This document shows, piece by piece, positions 56,245 through 64,000 of a stretch of DNA of 64,000 bases. The notes under the pieces were generated by a model. That model was not told where the DNA came from. It searched no databases and saw nothing but the letters and a program-made list of their open reading frames with translations. Every line of letters begins with the position of its first letter. The stretch's first letter is position 1. A program made the translations under genes and the position numbers. Source of the stretch: Whitmania pigra (lineage: Eukaryota; Annelida; Clitellata; Hirudinida; Haemopidae); NCBI GenBank assembly GCA_021613335.1, contig JAJTWR010000236.1:875001-939000 (forward strand), in the 5' to 3' direction.

Positions 56245-57368
56245 AGGTTCTGTCTTATTTTTGGGAAACAATGTAGGATTGAATCTTCTTGAGGAGCAGT
56301 AGTGAAAAAAATTGTGACTGGTTGGGTTGGAAGATTCGTTGTGAAGACGATGATGTTATGGTCGCTCTGAGAGATTGGTGGCATTATCCTGATGTCTGAT
56401 ATGAAACGTGAATCGTTGGAGAAGAGTAGGTCTAGGATGTTTGATTGTCGCGTTGGTGACTGGACAAATTGGTGAAATCCCATCTCGTCAAATAAGTTGG
56501 TAAATATTTTATAGATTTCATTGTTAGTGTGGGAGTAGTTTTGCCAGTTGACATACGGAAGGTTGAAATCTCCCATGACGCAAACCAGTCTAGTATTCCT
56601 GCACAGATAGTCCAAACTGCGGACGCTTCTATTGGCGTACTCAACAGAATTTGAATTGAAACCAGTTGGTCTGTAATAGACAATAACTCGGCAAGTTGAA
56701 CAAGACGTAAGAATATCAACACAGACTATTTCATTGGACTTGTACTCCAATGGTATGGGTATTTGTCGAACTTTGAGATTTTTCTTGATGAGTAGGGCTA
56801 CACCTCCTCCGCGAGAGCCTCTGTCCCAACGAAAAGCCTGATACTCTTTTATAAGCCGTCGGGTTCACTGTCCAACCAAGTTTCAACCAAACCAAAAACT
56901 TCTAGGTTGTGGCTTTTCAGAAACAAAGATAGTTCTTTTCTTTTGCTGATTAGGCTTCTGATATTTGTGGAAGCCCATGATTTTAGTTTATTTCCGAAAG
57001 GGCTGAGAGGTTGATTGTGTCTGAACCGCGGATGCCTTAGTTGAGCCACTCTGAGCGGTTTTCAGTCTTCTTTGGCATCTTTTCTAGTAGGCCGCGTCAG
57101 CTTCACTGGGCGTCAACTCATAATTAATGAACACTTTTCGGACGGCAGCATCTTGGGAAATTCTGAGAATTCTGGACGACGAGATCAAGTCTCTTACTGC
57201 CTCAGAGTTCGAAAGAGTGAGACAGAGCTTAGTATTAGTAGGATCTCTCCCAAAGCGGCGTATATTTGTGATGGCAGGCTTCACAGTGAGATTCTGCTCG
57301 ATGAAGTTATGTACAAGTTTGCTATCATCGAGTTGACAATGGCAAAAGCATGGACTCTCCTGCATTAA
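56245..57368 (-). pseudogene. LINE ORF1-end and AP-endonuclease fragment
   Basis: Reading 5' to 3' on the minus strand: an ORF1-like segment (57365-57084; RRFGRDPTNTKLCLTLSNSE, RKVFINYELTPSEADAAY), the endonuclease start (57049-56849; WASTNIRSLISKRKELSLFL, EVFGLVETWLDS), and the endonuclease catalytic end (56750-56238; VIVYYRPTGFNSNS, LVCVMGDFNLPYVNW, ISQSDHNIIVF). It is broken by frameshifts and a stop and ends at 56238 without reaching the reverse transcriptase. Confidence 0.8.
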
Positions 57369-57870
57369 TTCCAGTAATCTTGATTAATCATCATTGCAAA
57401 GACCAATTGAATTGAATAGTGTTTGCTTGAATGGAAATGGGATGTTGTCAGCAACTATTGGGATCCTTGGAATGAATACCATGGTCGAAACCGTACAAAC
57501 AGCTTCAATCAAGTGTTTGGTTGAAGGATGTGAAGGATGCAATGAAGGGATGTTACTTCAGGTTTTTCCAGGGGGGCAGAAACCCTCACACAACTTGAGG
57601 AGATGACCTTTTTGTATCTATCATAGTTTAAAGTTAGATGGCATCGTTGTGTCCTTTGCCCTCTCTTCCCTAAACTTCCCTGTTGCAATGCCAATCTTTG
57701 AACATCGATTTATAACACCTTAACAAGCAACCTTATTTATAGTAACCGCTATGTTTAATATGTGCTAGTATAATTAAATAGTAAATAATATAAAATATTA
57801 TACTAAGTTATATTATATTTACATTAATAATTAAATTAATTAAACAATATTATTTTTAATTTCGATTCAG

Positions 57871-58043
57871 ATTACTGCATTGATGGCGACTCCAAAAAGT
57901 TGTTGCAGTATCGCTCAAAGAATTTCACTTGCATGCAATTGGTGAAATACAATCCACGTCTGTGTGAAGACAAAAGTACCAAAGACAAATGCTGTGAATC
58001 GTGTGCTCGTTTTACCATTAGGCCGTCGAATCGGAATATTTGA
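57871..58043 (+). CDS. Terminal exon encoding a PLAC-type six-Cys domain
   Basis: The acceptor TTTCGATTCAG precedes an open frame read with two leading bases: YCIDGDSKKLLQY, NFTCMQLVKYNPRLCEDKST, KDKCCESCARF, then a stop after NRNI. The spacing C-x(15)-C-x(9)-C-x(8)-CC-x2-C matches the PLAC (protease and lacunin) module found at the C terminus of ADAMTS, ADAMTS-like and papilin-type extracellular proteins. No upstream exon was found: 55.3-57.4 kb is LINE debris, then simple DNA. It may be the last exon of a gene with a very long final intron, or an orphan. Confidence 0.55.
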
Positions 58044-59340
58044 TGCTTAAAATAAAACACTTTAAATATAACGAAGGAATTTGAAAAAAATTACAAAATA
58101 CAGCGTGGTAATAGCTGTTTATAGGTTTCTGAAATAGATTATAAATCAACGCATGAGCCGTAAGTTACGACCCGAATCACCTGGAATTTACTTCTCTGGC
58201 TTCTTGGAAAGTTTGTCCAACCCAAGTATTAAAATATCCTTAAATTTCTTGTAAATGTCAAGTTAGAACTTATCATAAAAATAAGCTTATGTTCTGTATT
58301 TATGAACATTGTCCAGTTGTTCCACCCGTTTTGGCATCGACGAGTTAAGCGTCAATGAGGACACCGAGGTCATTATTCACAAAACAACAATTAATCATAT
58401 TATTTCGGAAAATTTGTTAATATGATTATTATTCAGCATCACATTCGAGTTCCGGTTTCTTAATATCTGAAAGAATGTAAAAATACCGGGCAGGATAAAT
58501 GTATGAATATTAAGCAATCAATCCCGTAATCATTCAATTGATTGTTAAACCTGAAGTTTAAATAAGAGCCAAGATTTCTAAGAGACATTTTAGTGGCTAT
58601 AAGACCAAGATTATGCATCAGTACCTTACCTTAACAATAAAAACTATGAAACTAACTTTAAAAATTGTTTTTTAATGTTTGAAAAGTATTCTCCGAGGAA
58701 ATAATTTGAAAGTTAAATTGAAAATTTGTTAAATTGTATAAATAATAATTGTATAAATAATATTTCAAATTCATTGTGACTCTTCAACTAATCTGCGATA
58801 ACTCTAATTAATGCAACGTAATGATGGGGAACATTAATCATAACATTTTTGTAAACCATCGAGATTTTTATTACTTCTAACAAACTAAACAAAATCTTGG
58901 TCTAGCTCAATTATACTTAATTATTAAAAGTATTTTTAGAAATATTTCTAATTAGTGCTACATTGTTGATTAATTATCGATAACAATTAAAGTTGCTATT
59001 ATTCTCTAATAATTCTTGAAGGAATAGAACTCCTAATTCACATCCCTCAATTTAGCTTTGGACATACCACTTTAACCTCCAACTTAACTTCTGTAATAAC
59101 AATAAGTGATCCATAAACTAAACTCTTAAACAGCTAAGCCTTGACCAGCGTATAATTATAGTAAAAGTTTAAATATAGTTAGTTATAATTATAATAAACT
59201 TGCCTTTTATCTTGAATCTGCTCAGCGAAGCAGGCAATGCAGACATTGCAGAAAGCAAGTTTGGAATAATGCCCATCACAGAAATTAGTCTGACGAAAGA
59301 TTCCGAGTGATAGACGTCTTTGCCTACAGCCAGTTCAGTA
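58044..59340. other. Gene-free AT-rich interval
   Basis: No gene, RNA or transposon is recognised. It is uniformly AT-rich. Confidence 0.5.
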
Positions 59341-59925
59341 TTTTTATATTTTTTTCATAAACCGATAGTGGCTAGAAGCTAGCAGACCATGTTTTGGCCA
59401 CGTTAGTAACTTTTTTTTAGAAATTTAATTGAAGCATGCAACAGACAATATCGATCGAAGTCGATCTAAGATTGAAAAAAATAAATTTCATAAATCGATA
59501 GTGGCTAGAAGCTAGCCAGAACCATGTTTTGGCTACGTTAGCAACTTTTTTTTTTTTAGAAATTTAATTGAAGCATGCAACAGACAATATCGATCGAAGT
59601 CGATCTAAGATTGAAAAAAATAAATTTCATAAATCGATAGTGGCTAGAAGCTAGCCAGAACCATGTTTTGGCCACGTTAGCAACTTTTTTTTTTTAGAAA
59701 TTTAATTGAAGCATGCAACAGACAATATCGATCGAAGTCGATCTAAGATTGAAAAAAATAAATTTCATAAATCGATAGTGGCTAGAAGCTAGCCAGAACC
59801 ATGTTTTGGCCACGTTAGCAACTTTTTTTTTTTAGAAACTTAATTGAAGCATGCAACAGACAATATCGATCGAAGTCGATCTAAGATTGAAAAAAATAAA
59901 TTTCATAAATCGATAGTGGCTACCC
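59340..59925. repeat. 138-bp tandem repeat, four units plus partial
   Basis: CGATAGTGGCTAGAAGCTAGC recurs at 59363, 59497, 59635, 59773 and (truncated) 59911, giving spacings of 134, 138, 138 and 138. Units also share poly-T, GAAGCATGCAACAGACAATA and the palindromic ATCGATCGAAGTCGAT. Variation is mostly in the poly-T length. Confidence 0.95.
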
Positions 59926-60118
59926 AGCAAACACTGCCAGGTGGGGACCGTGCGGTCTGAAGGCGGGTTGCCCAGTTTGCCCAGTTCAGCGGGTTACGTC
60001 CGGGCAAAGTCTCGGGATAGGTACGGGACCCGTAGGGGAAAGAAACTCATTAATATGCCAAAGAGCCCACAAGGGTCCCGAGCATAGCCCAGTGGCTTAT
60101 CCCCGCCGGAAAATAATG
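59926..60118. mobile_element. GC-rich repeat inserted at the end of the 138-bp array
   Basis: The array breaks off in mid-unit (CGATAGTGGCTA) and passes into CCCAGCAAACACTGCCAGG, a GC-rich block with GGGTTACGTCCGGGCAAAG, GGGTCCCGAGCATAGCCCAG and CTTATCCCCGCCGG. The end CCCAGCAAAC is frequent at animal MITE termini. A matching inverted end was not found. Confidence 0.45.
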
Positions 60119-61064
60119 TGTGTATGTATAAGCTAAATTTTATTCATAATTAATGATATTTCTATAATGTAAACATTTAGTGAATCCTTCCAATTACTCT
60201 GTTTGTAAAATTGTTTAGTTATGTGTAACTAGTTTCATTATATACAACAGCGCGGGTAAAATTGGATTCATTGTTGATATGTTACCGAATTCAACGATAC
60301 AAGCGATCTCAGTCGAACGAGTTGAACGCCGAAAAAGTGAGTTAATCAACTTAATAATTGCATTTTTGGCACATTTGCTTTAAGAAGAAGATTAAGCAAC
60401 GATAAAACTTTCTGCAACATGAGTTTATCGCCATACGTTTCAGAGAGAACTAAAAGACGTTACATTGTAAATTTAAAAAATATTTCCTTTCTAAATTTGT
60501 ATAAGTGAACTTTATAATTAATAGATGTGCTCAATTCGTAGGGGAGTGGCTTTGGTTCCATTGAGACTTCATAGCCATTTAGGTATAAACTCTCGTTATA
60601 AAGTTCTCAGGGCACCATGAAATTCTGGCTAAGTCAGAGAAATATTTCATATTGAAAGTAATTTTTAAAATATTATTAAATAAATATATATAAATATAAT
60701 TTTTTCGTAATTCTAACTCTCTTTATCGATTGAATTTTTATCAAGTTTCCTTCAATTTTCTGCATTTTTAACTTAAATATAGAAAATGATTTTAGCGTGT
60801 TCAATTGACTATGATCGATACTTATTCTAAAAAGGTAATTGTCTCGCTCACAAACATATTGTTTTTTATGATTAGAAGGAGGCTTCAGGCAAAAGTTTTT
60901 TGCAGCAGTGATTTATATCATCCATTATTCACGAGATAATTATCCAGGTCAAGAGGCGTGGTCTTGCCTATAATGAAATAGAAAATAACTTTTAGAAAAC
61001 TACCAATTATTTGAAAAATTAAAAATATAAATAATGAAAAATTGTAAATAATTATAATTATTTT

Positions 61065-61420
61065 GGTATAATTTACTTTGACATTGGTTGAGTCGTTAAA
61101 AAGATTTTTGATCATGAAGTTGCTGCATTTTGTTGTTTTTTCAGAAAAGTTACAAAACAACTATGCAAATTTAAACAAAAAAATTAAAAATCTGGCCAGG
61201 GCAATTTTAAGAGGAATGTTTGATGATTATTTCGGTGTAATTAATTTTAACATTGGCTGAGCAACTAAAAAGATTTTTGATCATGAAGATGTCGCATTTT
61301 GTTTTATTTTTTTTTGTAGTTGCCGTTAAATTATTCAAATTCAAACAAAAAATTTAAAAATCTAAACTGTGCAATTTTAAAATTAATACTTGTAGATTAT
61401 TTCAGTGTAATTTACTTTTA
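61065..61420. repeat. ~170-bp tandem duplication
   Basis: Two diverged units share AAAAAGATTTTTGATCATGAAG (at ~61098 and ~61267), a GCATTTTGTT segment, AAACAAAAAATTAAAAATCT and TTATTTCNGTGTAATT. It is in the region upstream of C2CD5. A donor-like GAAAAAGTGAGT at 60331-60342 could mark a C2CD5 5' UTR exon. Confidence 0.75.
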
Positions 61421-61826
61421 ACAATGGGACTTTTCGACCTGCTAGCCTTATTCAAGTTTTCATGCCGTGTGCCTGGCTTTTGTGCGGTCGGCTATCAGCT
61501 GTCCATTTCGCTTAAAAGACACGTTGGATAGTTGATAAGAGTGAAACTGTTTAAGAAATTTAGATTTTATTCAACATTGAATTTAAGCAAGAGGAGGTTT
61601 TGAGCATCATATTTCACAAGTAAATTTAATTGTTATTGACGCCAAATGGACTGCTTAACTTTATCTTAGAGTTGTATTGGGACACTGCCATCATTTTTTT
61701 GTTTAAACCTTACTTGCCATTTATGTAATTCTTGTATGATAATTTTGCAAGGATATGCATTTTGATTCCTGCAAATATTTCTAGTACTGTTTTAACTTGG
61801 CTCTTAAGACCAGATATAATTCCCAG

Positions 61827-63000
61827 ATGCCCGGAAAGCTGAAAGTGCGTGTTGTGTCTGCGAGGAATTTGCCCGTAATGGACAGGGCTAGTGAGCTGAC
61901 AGATGCATTTGTCGAGGTTTTTTTTTTATTCGTAAATTTGTCTACTTTTACAATGAGGCTCAAGGGATTTTGTTTTATGCTTGATTAATTATTAGTAATT
62001 AATTTTTCTGAAAGTACTGCAATGGATTTTAATAAATATTATTTTGATTTCTAGTTGATATTTAATTTATTTGTCACATAACTTGTGTGACTGAAATAGA
62101 CTATTCGATTTTTTTGTATTTTGAACTTTATCTAATTCTTTTCCACATGATAATTAACTAAGGTCAAATTTGGCAACACAATCCTGAAAACAGAGGTTTT
62201 CAAAAAGTCTTTGAATCCACAATGGAACTCAGATTGGTTCAGATTTGAGGTGATTCGAGTTGCTTTAAAGTTTTTTTAAACATAAAATGCTCAAAAGGAG
62301 TGACTTTAAAGTGAGGTTTATCACCATCAACTTACCATAACATTAATTGATTAAATAATCATAATAATTTACTCATGACATTGTTACATCATTGGGGGCT
62401 CATTTTGAATTGCGATGACAGTAACGAACCTGAGACACATTGAAGGCATTAGAATGTGGAATAATTTACAAGAAATCGATCGTTTGACTTGAGAGATTAA
62501 CATAATATAATATAACATAATTAATATAATATAACATAATTCCTTCTGCAGGTCGATGACGAAGATCTGCAGGATGAACCGCTGCAAATAAGGTGAATGT
62601 ATCTTTTAAATTACAAACTAATAATATTTATTAAAAATGGTAATCATTACTCGAGTAAATTCAAATAACATTTAAATAAAGTTATGTTCCCATTACATTT
62701 AACATTTAAACCGAAATCAAGACCGGAATGATCAAACTTTGAATTCTGCTCTGCACAGGGTGCTCGACCACGACACTTACTCTGCGCACGACGCCATCGG
62801 GAAGATCTACATCGACCTCAATCCACTCCTCAACGACAACAAAACGTCCACGTTCGGGGGATGGTACCCCATCTTTGACACCATGCATGGTAGTTGGTCG
62901 TTACCGTTGTCGTCGTCGTTGTTGTTGTTGTTTTGTTAAGTTGGGCTGAAGTGTATGGGTTTATGTTGTTGTTTATTTAATGTTATTTAATATGTTATCG

Positions 63001-63036
<36 letters not shown>

Positions 63037-63811
63037 GATAACTACAGGCATTCAGGGTCAGCTGTATGTGGTGATAAAGATTGACCTCTTCTCAGATCTC
63101 AACAAGTTCAGAAGGTCGTCTTGTGGTGTCAGGTTTTTCTGCAGTGAGTTTGACCTCTAACCTCTTCCTGGATTGGCCGATGTGATTTCAATTTTCTTAA
63201 CTTCCCGCCCTTTGTTCGTCAGCTTCCGGGGTCCCCGAGGGGTACGAAATAGAAACCCTCCTGGGATTCGTCGAGGAATTGACGGTCGACGATGACCCTG
63301 AATATCAGTGGATCGATAAAATCAGGTCGATGAGAGCATCCAATGAGGCGCGGCAAATGAGGTTTTCGAAACTATCGGGTCAGCGAACTGCTTGTGATGA
63401 TGATACTGGTGGTGGTGATGGTGATGATGATGATGATGATGATATTTATAATAATGTGTGTTTCTGCTTTTTCGACCTTAATCACAATTCAAAGCCGACG
63501 ATGACTTTAAACGTCTGTCACCATCTTTCAGGTCAACTTCAGAGGAAAATCGGACTGAAAGTTCTTGAGATGGGCGGAAATGCTGTCTTAGGGTAAAACC
63601 TGCAATTCTACTCTTTCAATCACTGCTCACCTAACAATCGATTGATCACCTGTAGATAATTTAATTCTTCTGTCGAAGGTATCGAAGATGTTTTGATCTC
63701 GAAGGAGAATCAGGTGTCGTCGTCAGGGCGATAGGCACTGTGGTGTCCTTAAAGAGGACCATGAAAATAGGTCAAGGGTCAAGCCCTGGAATGGCATTCA
63801 ACCCTTCTAAT
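61827..63811 (+). CDS. C2CD5: C2 domain-containing protein 5 (CDP138), 5' part
   Basis: Eight coding exons join in phase and run off the window: 61827-61916, 62163-62249, 62552-62592, 62759-62889, 63048-63143, 63223-63378, 63532-63592, 63679-~63811. They encode MPGKLKVRVVSARNLPVMDR at the start, then a complete N-terminal C2 domain with calcium-binding-type Asp residues (TDAFVEV, VLDHDTYSAHDAIG, SLNPQWNSDWFRFE). The conserved C2CD5 region follows (DDDPEYQWIDKIRSMRASNE, GQLQRKIGLKVLEM, YRRCFDLEGESGVVVRAIG). The order matches vertebrate C2CD5 without gaps; the full protein is ~1000 aa. It acts in Ca2+/PI-dependent membrane fusion, including GLUT4 vesicle insertion in mammals. The last exon might instead end at 63770 (ATAG then GTCAAG). 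Confidence 0.94.
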
Positions 63812-64000
63812 GTTTACTTTGAGTTAGTAACAGTTCATTTTGTAATGATTTGCTTTTGATTGTGGTGTTAATGTTAATGAGTTTAAAAATTTTCATAATA
63901 CATTATCTGGTATTCATCTAGAATGTGATTTTTCAAATGATTTAATGTTAATATTTGAATTTAATCCCACATGTTAATGTTGTATTTTTAATTACACCTT

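Overview
The window is a piece of an animal (metazoan) nuclear genome. It has multi-exon genes with GT-AG introns and very AT-rich, microsatellite-laden DNA between genes. It carries remnants of many eukaryotic transposon classes: hAT, Tc1, pogo, Merlin, CR1-like LINEs and tRNA-derived SINEs. Gene content (PRDM10-type, MAP3K12/13, C2CD5, PEBP) and short introns of roughly 0.1-3.5 kb suggest a non-vertebrate animal, probably marine. I cannot place it to phylum from the sequence alone.

Layout. Positions 1-12 kb are dominated by simple repeats: (TCA)n, (TTA)n, (GATT)n, (AAG/AAT)n, about 800 bp of (GGAT)n and about 590 bp of (TAA)n. They also hold a tandem ~1.1 kb duplication that carries a duplicated 66-nt exon-like segment, and two small GC-rich promoter-like islands. 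From 12.6 to 19.3 kb (+) is a complete PR/SET zinc-finger gene, closest to PRDM10 (12 coding exons, ~1179 aa). From 22.7 to 27.6 kb (+) is an unrecognised gene for a Cys-rich protein with many N-glycosylation sequons. Its third intron holds a near-intact 2.3-kb hAT transposon.

From 28 to 47 kb (-) are two paralogous five-exon genes for signal-peptide-bearing PEBP-family proteins, at 28.8-34.4 and 41.9-46.6 kb. The copies have identical splice phases. The first is bracketed by inverted copies of a foldback element with telomere-like repeats; the second lies between 229-bp direct repeats. Between and inside them sit a hAT MITE, a Merlin derivative, a pogo element, a Tc1 relic, LINE fragments and a family of very short SINE-like retroposons with target-site duplications.

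From 48.1 to 54.6 kb (-) is a complete MAP3K12/13 (DLK/LZK) kinase gene (13 exons, ~839 aa). From 55.3 to 57.4 kb (-) are LINE remnants. At 57.9 kb (+) is an isolated terminal exon encoding a PLAC-type six-cysteine domain. From 59.3 to 61.4 kb are tandem repeats and a GC-rich repeat. From 61.8 kb to the right edge (+) are the first eight coding exons of C2CD5, which continues outside the window.

The genes do not form a pathway; this is ordinary animal gene order. The main interest is in the secreted PEBP pair, the unknown glycoprotein, the very short retroposon family and the layered, datable transposon insertions.
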